A stretch of DNA of 62,810 nt from Niabella sp. (GCA_017744795.1 JAGIAQ010000023.1:1-62810); one strand, 5' to 3'. Counted from the stretch's first letter, positions 14,720 through 21,848 are shown. The notes: generated from the sequence alone by a model not told the origin. Program-made: numbers and translations.

Positions 14720-17341
14720 ATGAACGAAAAAGAACGTTTACAGGATGTGAACTGGCGAACCTGGGGGCCTTATGTCAGCAACCGGGAATGGGGCAATGTG
14801 CGCGAGGATTACAGTGCCAACGGCGATGCCTGGAACTATACCACGCATGATATGGCGCGCAGCAAAACCTATCGCTGGGGCGAGGAAGCCATTGGCGGCA
14901 TTTGCGATACAAAGCAACTGCTTTGTTTTGCACCTGCTTTCTGGAACAAAAAAGACCCGATTGTAAAGGAGATCTTTTTTGGACTTTCCAACAGTGAAGG
15001 TAATCACGGGGAAGATGTAAAAGAATTGTTTTACTACCTGGACAGTACGCCCACGCACAGTTATATGAAAATGCTGTACAAGTACCCGCAGCAGGCATTT
15101 CCGTATGATCAGCTGCTGCAGGAAAACAAACGGCGGGGCAAAGCCGATCCCGAGTATGAACTGATCGACACCGGTATTTTTAACAACAATGAATACTTCG
15201 ACATTTTTATTGAATACGCCAAGGCGGATGTGAACGATCTCTTTATAAAAATCACCGTGTACAATCGTGGCCCGCAACCCGCGCCCATTGTGGTATTGCC
15301 CACCGTGTGGTTTCGCAATACATGGGCCTGGGGATATGATGATTACAAACCCGTATTAAAACAGGAAAGCGACCAGCAGATTGCTATCGATCATAAAAAT
15401 CTTCCTGTAAAAATTCTGTACAGCCAGGTAAAAGGCGCGCCTTTATTTTGCGATAATGCAACCAATAATCAGCGATTGTACCAATCAGCCAATGACCACC
15501 CGTTTTGCAAGGATGGCATCAATGATTGTATAACCGGCAAAAACAAGCAGGCCACTAATCCGGCGAATACCGGCACCAAAGCGGCCTTTCAGCACGATCT
15601 TATAGTAGACGCTGGCGGTTCCATTACTTTGTATTATCGCTTAACAGACCAAACGATCAGCGATCCTTTTGCAGCCGTTGATCATTTATTTGCCACGCGC
15701 ATCAATGAAGCAAATGATTTTTACACTACGGTACAGGAAGGGGTAAAAACGGATGATGCGCGGTTGGTACACCGCCAGGCCTTAGCGGGATTGTTGTGGA
15801 ACAAACAATTTTATCATTACAATGTATACAAATGGCTGAACGGAGATCCGGCGCAGGTAAAACCACCTGAAAGTCGCAAAAGCATTCGTAACGGAGAATG
15901 GAAAACGCTGGACAACTCCGAGGTCATTTCCATGCCCGACAAATGGGAATATCCCTGGTATGCCAGCTGGGACCTGGCGTTCCAGTGCGTCAGTTTTAGC
16001 CTGATCGATAGTGTGTTTGCGAAAGATCAATTGAAATTACTCACGAGGGAATGGTATATGCACCCCTGTGGCAAGCTGCCGGCTTATGAATGGAACTTTA
16101 GCAGCGTAAACCCGCCGGTGCATGCCTGGGCCACGTTCCGGGTGTTTAAGATCGATGAAAAACTGAACGGCAAGCCCGATCTGCCTTTTTTGGAGACCGT
16201 TTTTCAGAAGCTGCTGCTGACCTTTTCCTGGTGGGTGAATCAGAAAGATGCTAACGATAACAATATTTTCGAGGGCGGTTTTTTAGGGCTGGATAATATC
16301 GGCATTTTTGACCGTAATGCTACGCTGCCCAACGGCGCCGTACTGGAACAGGCAGATGGCACCAGCTGGATGGCGATGTATGCCCTCAATATGATGCGCA
16401 TTGCCTTGGAACTGGCGCTTTATAACCCCGTGTATGAAAGTATGGCTACCAAATTCTTTGAACATTTTTTAGCCATTGCTTACGCCATCAATTCCGCCAG
16501 CGAAGATGGTTTGGGATTATGGAACGAGGAAGACCAGTTTTATTACGACATGCTGCAATTTCCCAACGGCACCAGTTCTTCCTTACGGCTAAGAAGCGCC
16601 GTGGGATTGATTCCCCTGTTTGCTGTAGAAGTGATCGACCAGGACATATTGGATAAATTACCCACCTTCCGTGAGCACCTGGAATGGATACTGAGCCATA
16701 AGCCGGAACTGGCCAACCTTGTGTCCCGCTGGAACGAGCCCGGCAAGGGGAACACCAGTTTACTCAGCTTATTGCGCGGGCACAGGCTAAAGAAAATTAT
16801 TGAGCGCATGGCCGATCCCAATGAATTTTTGGGCGATTATGGGGTACGGGCGCTTTCTAAAGTATACGAGCAAAATCCTTACATACTGAATGCCGCAGGG
16901 ATTGAGTTTGTAGTACGCTATACCCCGGCCAACAGCGACAGCGACCTGTTTGGCGGCAACAGCAACTGGCGCGGCCCCATCTGGATGCCGCTCAATTTTT
17001 TGATCATTGAAAGTTTGCAGCGCTTTCATTTTTATTTCGGCGATGATTTTAAAATACCCTACCCCACCGGCTCCGGTCAGTTATTAACGCTGGATGAAAT
17101 AGCCGCAGATCTTACGCAACGACTATGCAACATCTTTTTAAAAAACGAAACCGGCACGCGGGCAGTAAACGGAAGCAATCAAAAAATACAAACCGATCCG
17201 GATTTTAAAGACTCCATTTTGTTTTATGAATATTTTGATGGCGATAATGGCCGCGGCCTGGGCGCCAGTCATCAAACCGGGTGGACCAGCATTATAGCCA
17301 AATTATTGCAGCCCCGGCTTTCTACAATGACGGAGTGTTAG
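14720..17341 (+). CDS. MGH1-like / GH63-type glucosidase
   Basis: An 873-residue cytosolic-type protein of the glycoside hydrolase family 63 / MGH1-like group, an (alpha/alpha)6-barrel family that cleaves alpha-glucosides such as mannosylglycerate- or glucosylglycerate-like substrates. The N-terminal third contains the beta-sandwich-like region (NREWGNVREDYSANGDAW; GEEAIGGICD). The barrel contains the family-type WEYPWYASWDLAFQCVSF, EWNFSSVNPPVHAWATFRVF, FEGGFLGLDNIGIFDRN and NSNWRGPIWMPLNFLIIESL. No signal peptide. The likely catalytic acids are the Asp of SWDLAFQ and a Glu/Asp in the late barrel; I cannot fix them. It has its own promoter box. Confidence 0.88.
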   Translation: MNEKERLQDVNWRTWGPYVSNREWGNVREDYSANGDAWNYTTHDMARSKTYRWGEEAIGGICDTKQLLCFAPAFWNKKDPIVKEIFFGLSNSEGNHGEDVKELFYYLDSTPTHSYMKMLYKYPQQAFPYDQLLQENKRRGKADPEYELIDTGIFNNNEYFDIFIEYAKADVNDLFIKITVYNRGPQPAPIVVLPTVWFRNTWAWGYDDYKPVLKQESDQQIAIDHKNLPVKILYSQVKGAPLFCDNATNNQRLYQSANDHPFCKDGINDCITGKNKQATNPANTGTKAAFQHDLIVDAGGSITLYYRLTDQTISDPFAAVDHLFATRINEANDFYTTVQEGVKTDDARLVHRQALAGLLWNKQFYHYNVYKWLNGDPAQVKPPESRKSIRNGEWKTLDNSEVISMPDKWEYPWYASWDLAFQCVSFSLIDSVFAKDQLKLLTREWYMHPCGKLPAYEWNFSSVNPPVHAWATFRVFKIDEKLNGKPDLPFLETVFQKLLLTFSWWVNQKDANDNNIFEGGFLGLDNIGIFDRNATLPNGAVLEQADGTSWMAMYALNMMRIALELALYNPVYESMATKFFEHFLAIAYAINSASEDGLGLWNEEDQFYYDMLQFPNGTSSSLRLRSAVGLIPLFAVEVIDQDILDKLPTFREHLEWILSHKPELANLVSRWNEPGKGNTSLLSLLRGHRLKKIIERMADPNEFLGDYGVRALSKVYEQNPYILNAAGIEFVVRYTPANSDSDLFGGNSNWRGPIWMPLNFLIIESLQRFHFYFGDDFKIPYPTGSGQLLTLDEIAADLTQRLCNIFLKNETGTRAVNGSNQKIQTDPDFKDSILFYEYFDGDNGRGLGASHQTGWTSIIAKLLQPRLSTMTEC

Positions 17342-17366
17342 TGTATTGCGGGGGCAACCCATTGCG

Positions 17367-17885
17367 TTAATGAAAAGAGGCCAGATCTTTTTCATCAAAA
17401 ACATATTCCGACCGGATCGTATTGCCCCGTCCGTCTTTCGTTTCTGTCCGCTGGCGGGTGTCGTAAATATTCGGACCGCTGTATAATTCATTGCAGTTCA
17501 CCGTTTGTTTTCCTGAAAAACGGGCCAATGCCTGGCAGGAGCTATCGCTTCGTTCTTTGCCTGCAGCAATAATTTTAGCTACGGGAATCACTACTGCAAA
17601 ATCTACCATTACCCCGGGGGGATAACAATTTGCGGTGCAAATAAAGCGGCTTTTTTCAACCGTCGATTTTGCAGCTATCTTAATGGTATCAGAATACACA
17701 ATTGTATCCTTGTTGGGCGCCGCACGAGGCCACACTACGCCTGTTCTGATCTCCACGGCGGCGGATAAATTATTTTTAAAAGCTTCCGTATAAATATACC
17801 CCTGTTTTCCATCGTTCTTTTTAGTGCAGCCCTGAAACCAAAACAGTAACAGCATCAGGCTGGCGGCATAGGCAAGTGTCTTCAT
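17367..17885 (-). CDS. Hypothetical SPII lipoprotein
   Basis: A 172-residue lipoprotein. The signal peptide MKTLAYAASLMLLLFWFQGC ends in the lipobox FQGC with cysteine at about residue 20. The mature part has several cysteines (FICTANCYPPG; SSCQALARF; VNCNELYSG) that could form disulfides. No known domain recognised. It faces the GH63 gene tail to tail with a 25-base gap. Three copies of a TATAACG/CGTTATA word lie just upstream of its start (17901-17932). Confidence 0.75.
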   Translation of the reverse strand: MKTLAYAASLMLLLFWFQGCTKKNDGKQGYIYTEAFKNNLSAAVEIRTGVVWPRAAPNKDTIVYSDTIKIAAKSTVEKSRFICTANCYPPGVMVDFAVVIPVAKIIAAGKERSDSSCQALARFSGKQTVNCNELYSGPNIYDTRQRTETKDGRGNTIRSEYVFDEKDLASFH

Positions 17886-17900
17886 GATTTTCTAAATAAG

Positions 17901-17932
17901 CGTTATAAAATTGTATGTATAACGTTATAACG
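17901..17932. promoter_or_regulatory. TATAACG repeat cluster upstream of lipoprotein gene
   Basis: CGTTATA (17901-17907), TATAACG (17918-17924) and TTATAACG directly after it form an inverted pair plus a direct copy, 16-47 bases upstream of the lipoprotein ATG at 17885. Position suggests an operator. No matching regulator is identifiable. Confidence 0.4.
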
Positions 17933-18121
17933 AATGGGCGGGTCAAAACGCAACAGCGTTGAAACAAGGATTCCCGAAGAAAAAGAATTGAGCGATTGCA
18001 AATGATTATGACATTGAACGATTGATAGGTGCGTATATTTGAGAAACGCTAGCAGCCTTGAAAAGGCACGTACTACAAAATAAAGAAAAACTGCTAGTAA
18101 CATCATACTGACAATAATTTT

Positions 18122-18382
18122 ATGAAGACCCAAGAACACATAGATAATTTTAGCCCGACGCTGAAAAAAATCTTAAATCAGGAAATTAAACTTGGGAATG
18201 AGATCATTGAAACTTCGAAAGGTTGGCCAAGCGAAAACACTATAATAATTTTCCTAAAAAAGCCTTTTATAGACAAATATGAGCTTAAAAATATAAGATA
18301 TAGAGATATTAACGACCCGCATTATTGGAATGCAGAATACTTTGACAGTTCAACAAATCATATTTTGGCTTGCAAATTTTGA
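18122..18382 (+). CDS. Small AT-rich hypothetical protein
   Basis: An 86-residue soluble protein, unrecognised. It has a charged helical start (TQEHIDNFSPTLKKILNQEIKLGNEIIETSKGWP), a beta-like strand NTIIIFLKKPF, and an aromatic C terminus (DPHYWNAEYFDSSTNHILACKF). Its base composition is visibly more AT-rich than the flanking genes. Size, composition and the next-door XRE regulators would fit an immunity-type or transferred accessory protein, but this is only a guess. A nested palindrome follows the stop. Confidence 0.6.
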   Translation: MKTQEHIDNFSPTLKKILNQEIKLGNEIIETSKGWPSENTIIIFLKKPFIDKYELKNIRYRDINDPHYWNAEYFDSSTNHILACKF

Positions 18383-18396
18383 CTAAACAATGACCG

Positions 18397-18462
18397 CTCG
18401 TCCCGCGAGTCCCCTTTGTCCCACAAATAGCTTGGTGGGACTTGTAGGACCGGTGCGACGAG
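18397..18462. repeat. Nested palindrome between convergent genes
   Basis: Outer CTCGTC / GACGAG and inner GTCCCAC (18418-18424) / GTGGGAC (18435-18441). The internal text is composed of repeated GTCCCAC-like words. It lies between the small AT-rich gene and the convergent XRE gene and may end transcription of both. Confidence 0.55.
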
Positions 18463-18481
18463 TAGTAAAGAGCTTTAAGTT

Positions 18482-18781
18482 TTATTTTCCTTTAAAAATC
18501 GGATCATCAAAAAACTTACTCAAAGAAATACCCATTTCTTTACAAAATTTATTGATCGTATAGATAGTGGCGCCGCGCCCGGTTTCCCATCGGCTTAGCG
18601 TTTGCCGGTCTTTTTCAGTATCACTTGCAAAGGTAGATTGATTCTTCCCCGAACTTTCCCGGAGGCTTTTAATCCTCTTAGCTATTTTTTCTTTTAGAAT
18701 TAAATCGTCATTGTCCAACTTAGGCATATATGCAAGGTGAAGATTCAGCACTATTTCATCGAGTTCAGAGAAGGTTTTCAT
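18482..18781 (-). CDS. XRE-family HTH regulator (second gene of pair)
   Basis: A 99-residue protein with a Cro/CI-type helix-turn-helix at about residues 28-85 (LKEKIAKRIKSLRESSGKNQSTFASDTEKDRQTLSRWETGRGATIYTINKFCKEMGISLSKFF). The N-terminal 25 residues form a separate helix. The start codon overlaps the stop codon of the upstream XRE gene by four bases (ATGA-type), so translation is coupled. Such overlapping XRE pairs usually act as heteromeric or sequential repressors of mobile or toxin genes. No partner toxin is encoded in the same operon. Confidence 0.85.
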   Translation of the reverse strand: MKTFSELDEIVLNLHLAYMPKLDNDDLILKEKIAKRIKSLRESSGKNQSTFASDTEKDRQTLSRWETGRGATIYTINKFCKEMGISLSKFFDDPIFKGK

Positions 18782-19026
18782 TCCTCAAAATCAAATTCAA
18801 AATCCAGCAGCTTTTTTGGATGTACTTCCAGGCCCTTAGCCAGTTCCAGTAATGTCAACATGGTAACGTTAGCCTTTTCTGTTCCCTTTTCAATTTTGCT
18901 GATATTGCTATAATCCACATTGCAATTTTGCGCAAGCTTTCTATAGCTTAGATCCTTCTTCTTTCTTAGCTTCTCAAGCTGCTTGCCAAATTGGATTAAA
19001 AAATCGCTTTCTACAACTTTAGCCAT
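18778..19026 (-). CDS. XRE-family HTH regulator (first gene of pair)
   Basis: An 82-residue Cro/CI-type regulator. The whole protein is essentially the DNA-binding domain: FGKQLEKLRKKKDLSYRKLAQNCNVDYSNISKIEKGTEKANVTMLTLLELAKGLEVHPKKLLDF. It resembles the single-domain XRE regulators of Bacteroidota accessory regions. Two perfect palindromes lie upstream (19038-19055 and 19066-19091) and are likely binding sites for this pair. Confidence 0.88.
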   Translation of the reverse strand: MAKVVESDFLIQFGKQLEKLRKKKDLSYRKLAQNCNVDYSNISKIEKGTEKANVTMLTLLELAKGLEVHPKKLLDFEFDFEE

Positions 19027-19037
19027 TATATTGATTT

Positions 19038-19055
19038 ATAGCAAGGTCTTGCTAT
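19038..19055. promoter_or_regulatory. Palindromic operator candidate 1 (XRE pair)
   Basis: ATAGCAAG-GT-CTTGCTAT, eight-base perfect arms, 12 bases upstream of the XRE ATG. Its position would block ribosome or polymerase progress if bound by the XRE proteins. Confidence 0.6.
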
Positions 19056-19065
19056 GTGGATAAAT

Positions 19066-19091
19066 AAACGTGGTATCAATATACCACGTTT
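19066..19091. promoter_or_regulatory. Palindromic operator candidate 2 (XRE pair)
   Basis: AAACGTGGTAT-CAAT-ATACCACGTTT, eleven-base perfect arms, 40 bases upstream of the XRE ATG. It has a sequence different from candidate 1, so the two XRE proteins may each have their own site. Confidence 0.65.
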
Positions 19092-19173
19092 CAATTTTTC
19101 TTCTTACCTTTATTCTGAAATAATATTTTTGCGATTACTTCATAAACTCATTTGAAGCATTCGCTTTGAGTCT

Positions 19174-19282
19174 CGAACTGAAACGTCGGAACTTTCAAGT
19201 ACACGGGATGATAAGCAGAATAGCTCACGACCTAGGCGTGGGCTCTCTTATCCGTGTACAGGTCTCCGACGGCCTCAGTTCG
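19174..19282 (+). ncRNA. Candidate structured RNA or DNA hairpin, ~109 nt
   Basis: A long multi-segment hairpin. CGAACTGA (19174-19181) pairs with TCAGTTCG (19275-19282), CGTCGGA (19184) with TCCGACG (19265), GTACACGG (19199) with CCGTGTAC (19252), ATAAG (19211) with CTTAT (19247), and AGCTCACG (19222) with CGTGGGCT (19237, one G-U pair). The loop is ACCTAGG. Internal loops are asymmetric. The G-U pair favours RNA, but a folded single-strand recombination site is also possible. It lies 54 bases before the gene at 19336. I do not know a named family for it. Confidence 0.55.
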
Positions 19283-19290
19283 GTAAGTTG

Positions 19291-19335
19291 AGCACCACGC
19301 TTTTTTGTGCGGGTGCTAACCTAAAACCTTTTTTT
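19291..19335 (+). terminator. Hairpin plus T-run before the 19336 gene
   Basis: AGCACC-A-CGC (19291-19300) pairs with GCG-GGTGCT (19309-19317), loop T-rich. It is followed, after 11 bases, by a run of seven T (19329-19335) directly before the ATG. It may be an attenuator or terminator of the preceding hairpin RNA, or a structured 5' leader that hides the translation start. Confidence 0.5.
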
Positions 19336-19812
19336 ATGTACAATACCGTTACTACACCTGTACCAAACACCTTTAATGAGCCGCAATGGCTGCAAGTATT
19401 GTTTTTGCTGGCCGATACGCAAACCTGGCTGCAACAATTGCAGGAAGGGCTTATATGGCAACTGCCGGTTAAAAACCGAAAACGATTATTGCGGAAAAGC
19501 TGGTACCTAAGCGCTGCTGCCCTGGCGCATATTTTAGAGCGCCATTATTACAAAGTGCCGCGTCACCCGCTGGCCAGTAAGTTTACGATTTCTATACCAG
19601 CTATTGTTGCCGCTATAAGAGACGCTTATCAACAACCGCCAATGCCTTTGCAAGACAGTACTTTGTTACAGCGGGTATGGGATATGGGTGCGCCTGTGGG
19701 CTATGATGCCACGGGCCGCATGGTGAGCATTATTACTGTTATTACAGATGCCTCCGGGGAGATTATTACTGCTTTTCCGGGGGTGGCAAAGCCCCAGGGC
19801 GGTTCAGGATGA
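19336..19812 (+). CDS. Hypothetical protein, possible BECR-fold RNase-like
   Basis: A 158-residue protein, not recognised by name. The arrangement ALAHILERHYY (helix with His), SKFTISIPAIVAAIRDA, then GAPVGYDATGRMVSIITVITDASGEIITAFPG at the end resembles the Barnase-EndoU-ColicinE5-RelE (BECR) fold of RNase toxins, where a His-bearing helix is followed by strands ending in a 'V(I/V)TD..G.I(I/V)TA(F/Y)P' strand. This is a pattern-based inference. An alternative TTG start at 19288 would extend it by 16 residues through the hairpin. ATG at 19336 is preferred. A structured leader precedes it, and a partner gene follows after an inserted repeat. Confidence 0.65.
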   Translation: MYNTVTTPVPNTFNEPQWLQVLFLLADTQTWLQQLQEGLIWQLPVKNRKRLLRKSWYLSAAALAHILERHYYKVPRHPLASKFTISIPAIVAAIRDAYQQPPMPLQDSTLLQRVWDMGAPVGYDATGRMVSIITVITDASGEIITAFPGVAKPQGGSG

Positions 19813-19821
19813 CTTTTTTTG

Positions 19822-19930
19822 CCGTCATTCCGAACCGCATCCCGACGTCAGTCGGGAGAAGGGAGGAATCTCGTTCTTAAACAACTAGATTTCTCTTCGC
19901 CCTCCTGCGTCGGGCTCATCGAAATGACGG
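19822..19930. repeat. Imperfect palindrome, CCGTCATT...AATGACGG family (full copy)
   Basis: Outer CCGTCATT / AATGACGG with internal GGAATCTCG facing AGATTTCTC and CCCGAC.../GTCGGG. It separates the two genes at 19336 and 20007. A partial copy of its right half is at 21066-21110. Confidence 0.65.
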
Positions 19931-20006
19931 TACAGTTGAGGAGTTGCGCTCAATAACCGGCTATATATCTTCTCCGAAAAAACATTTCGCCATAAAAAAT
20001 AAACTC

Positions 20007-20597
20007 ATGAAAAACAAAGACCCGTTTGAAACCTGCTGCTGGAACTTTTCGGTGCTCACCGAGTCGCGGCAGGTATTTGCTGAATGTTTTGCCTATGCAG
20101 ACATTAATTCTTTCAGAAACACCATCCGGCAGGTGTTGCTGGCGGCCGGCAGTAATAAAGTGTATAACAAGGAGGAACCGGCCTATATGCTGGGCATCTT
20201 TAAAGCCATCACTTCTGCAATGCTGGCAGCGCATGAATTACAAAAGCAAAAGCAATGCAGCTCTTTAAAAATTACACCGGCGCAATACATGGATAAACGG
20301 CTCTATGCCCGGCCCGGCGTTGTCTGTGCGGAATGGGAGTGGCTACCGCACGCTTTAACCGCTAAGGAATATGAAAACCCATACACCGTGTTTAAACACT
20401 TTTTTAAATACAAGGATATGGCCACGTGGCGCAAGGACATAAATCAGATACTAGACTATGCCCTCTCCCGTGACACAGCCGATTGCGTGCCTGACCTGCT
20501 GCCCTTGTATTTGCACTTGCCCAAATTAATGGAGGCGGCGCATCTTATTGATGTAAGAGAAGTGCTGCATGTTGGGGGTGTGTTGAAGCCGGGTTGA
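20007..20597 (+). CDS. Hypothetical protein, possible partner of the 19336 gene
   Basis: A 196-residue soluble protein with no recognised domain. It is mostly helical (ADINSFRNTIRQVLLAAGSNK; AYMLGIFKAITSAMLAAHELQKQKQ; DINQILDYALSR; LYLHLPKLMEAAHLIDVREVLHV). No signal peptide or catalytic motif is seen. The ATG at 20007 is preferred over an upstream start because the added residues would be encoded by the repeat and spacer. It lies in the same direction as the RNase-like gene, separated by a dispersed palindrome that looks inserted, so the two may have formed one operon. A role as immunity or adaptor protein is a guess. Confidence 0.68.
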   Translation: MKNKDPFETCCWNFSVLTESRQVFAECFAYADINSFRNTIRQVLLAAGSNKVYNKEEPAYMLGIFKAITSAMLAAHELQKQKQCSSLKITPAQYMDKRLYARPGVVCAEWEWLPHALTAKEYENPYTVFKHFFKYKDMATWRKDINQILDYALSRDTADCVPDLLPLYLHLPKLMEAAHLIDVREVLHVGGVLKPG

Positions 20598-20679
20598 GGT
20601 TGGAGTAATATATTCAAAAACTACCGCGGATCCATCATCCCGAGCCTCAGGATAATTTAAGGGTACAACGGGATGTTTT

Positions 20680-20804
20680 AACCACATAGATACATAGGAT
20701 ATATAGATATAAGAGAACATAAAAACACATTAGCAACGTTCCCCGCCATGGCGGGGAACCTATGTTAGTCTAAATGCTATGACTTCTACTGTTCCTATGT
20801 GGTT
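20680..20804. mobile_element. 125-bp short element with AACCACATAG ends (MITE-like), copy 1
   Basis: Ends AACCACATAG and CTATGTGGTT are identical to those of the GxxExxY elements. There is no gene. The centre is a perfect 22-bp palindrome (GTTCCCCGCC-AT-GGCGGGGAAC, 20738-20759). The copy at 52546-52671 has the same parts in the opposite orientation. The size and shared ends are what a non-autonomous derivative would show. Confidence 0.65.
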
Positions 20805-20878
20805 TAAAATTAGTTTAAACGACTTTGTTGTACAGAATGCACGAATGAATTATTTATCGTATCGCCATCAAGAAAATA

Positions 20879-20923
20879 GCCACGAATCAAAAGCGCCCTG
20901 GCGCTTATTCGTGTATTCGTGGC
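20879..20923. repeat. Nested palindrome, CACGAAT family
   Basis: GCCACGAAT...ATTCGTGGC around an inner hairpin AAGCGCC-CTG-GCGCTT. Confidence 0.65.
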
Positions 20924-20980
20924 ATTCGACAATAGCGGCAATTAAATAACCCTGTGTCTCCACCCAAGCTCTATACGTTT

Positions 20981-21031
20981 TTCAGTGCCTCAGCCGCAAC
21001 AAATAAGCCACTGAGGCGCTGAAGCACTGAA
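20981..21031. repeat. Imperfect palindrome CAGTGCCTCAG / CTGAGGCGCTGAAGCACTG
   Basis: Arms flank a 16-base centre. Fragments of the same family occur near 2615 and at 38700-38745. Confidence 0.55.
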
Positions 21032-21065
21032 ATATATTTTTAAGGTGTTGCATTCCTGAAGTACG

Positions 21066-21110
21066 AGATTTCTCTTCGCCCTCCTTCGTCGGGCTCATCG
21101 AAATGACGGT
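21066..21110. repeat. Partial copy of the AATGACGG repeat
   Basis: AGATTTCTCTTCGCCCTCC...ATCGAAATGACGG, the right half of the element at 19822-19930, with one base change in the middle. Confidence 0.6.
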
Positions 21111-21135
21111 CAATAAGGTTAATTGCCAACAAAGT

Positions 21136-21181
21136 CCTGTAAGGTTTTGAACCTGTCCGCCATGGCGGAGACCTCACAGGC
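21136..21181. repeat. Palindrome overlapping the hydrolase stop codon
   Basis: CCTGTAAGGT...ACCTCACAGG around TCCGCC-AT-GGCGGA. Its right arm supplies the stop codon of the alpha/beta hydrolase (21174-21176), so insertion may have changed that protein's C terminus. Confidence 0.5.
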
Positions 21182-21848
21182 CTCTTCCATCACCACCTGT
21201 CACTTCACTAATAATCCTGCTTATTTCTTCCGCACGGTTCCAGGCCATCATATGCGTACCGCCCTCAATAACATAATCGGCTTTAATATATTTTATTGGC
21301 AACACCTGGTCTTTGCTTCCGTGGATATGGGTGATGGCTGTTGCAGTTCCATTCAGATTCCTCCAGTTTAATATCTTGTCAAAGGACCAGTTAATATAAT
21401 TCAGGTTGGCCGTTTTGCGGTACACATCGGCAAACTCCCGCTCCTCTGGCGTGTACGCACCCAGCCTGCGGTTCGCGATTTTATAAACGCGATCGCTTTT
21501 TTGTACGGCTTTTACAGGAAAGAGCTTATTCAGCTTCAGGGCCCCGGCAATGCGCATGTAGAGCGGCATCTCGCTGCGGGATTTGACGCTGGAAATAAGA
21601 ATGATCTGCTGCACGTTCCGGAACCGGGCAATCTCCTGCGCTACCATGCCGCCAAAGGAAATACCAATGATGGTTAAGGGCGCGTCTGTCGTCATCAGAT
21701 CGGCCATTCGCATAGCATAAGAATGAAAAGACTCGCCTTTCAAAGGATCCAGCCAGTTGATACATTGCAGGGTTGCATTGTCAACGCGCAGGTTGCTAAA
21801 AATCCGTTCATCAACCCCAAAGCCGGGTATGCAATAGATGGTACGCAT
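21174..21848 (-). CDS. Alpha/beta hydrolase
   Basis: A 224-residue alpha/beta-hydrolase fold protein. It begins MRTIYCIPGFGVDERIF, with the oxyanion strand, and carries the nucleophile elbow GISFGGMVAQEIA (Gly-x-Ser-x-Gly type, Ser at about residue 73). The acid and His residues are likely in ITHIHGSKDQVLPIKY and EGGTHMMAWNRAEEI. The ATG at 21848 is chosen; an upstream ATG adds 20 non-conserved residues. The substrate is unknown. The 3' end runs into a palindromic repeat. It lies downstream of aspartate kinase on the same strand with an 83-base gap. Confidence 0.86.
   Translation of the reverse strand: MRTIYCIPGFGVDERIFSNLRVDNATLQCINWLDPLKGESFHSYAMRMADLMTTDAPLTIIGISFGGMVAQEIARFRNVQQIILISSVKSRSEMPLYMRIAGALKLNKLFPVKAVQKSDRVYKIANRRLGAYTPEEREFADVYRKTANLNYINWSFDKILNWRNLNGTATAITHIHGSKDQVLPIKYIKADYVIEGGTHMMAWNRAEEISRIISEVTGGDGRGL

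Larger units (their letters stand above)
20598..21173. other. Gene-free spacer built of repeat families
   Basis: This 576-base stretch holds no convincing gene. From left to right it contains the AACCACATAG short element (20680-20804), a CACGAAT-family palindrome (20879-20923), a CAGTGCCTCAG palindrome (20981-21031), a partial AATGACGG repeat (21066-21110) and a CCTGTAAGG palindrome (21136-21181) that reaches into the next gene. Confidence 0.7.

Noticed and set aside
17903..18139. 78-residue minus-strand open frame
   Set aside because: It overlaps the TATAACG cluster and the leader of the small AT-rich gene and has no conserved features. Hydrophobic start only by chance.
19174..19282. Integron attC site
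   Set aside because: The asymmetric hairpin recalls an attC site, but no integrase gene and no clear core sites (RYYYAAC/GTTRRRY) are seen. Kept only as an alternative reading.
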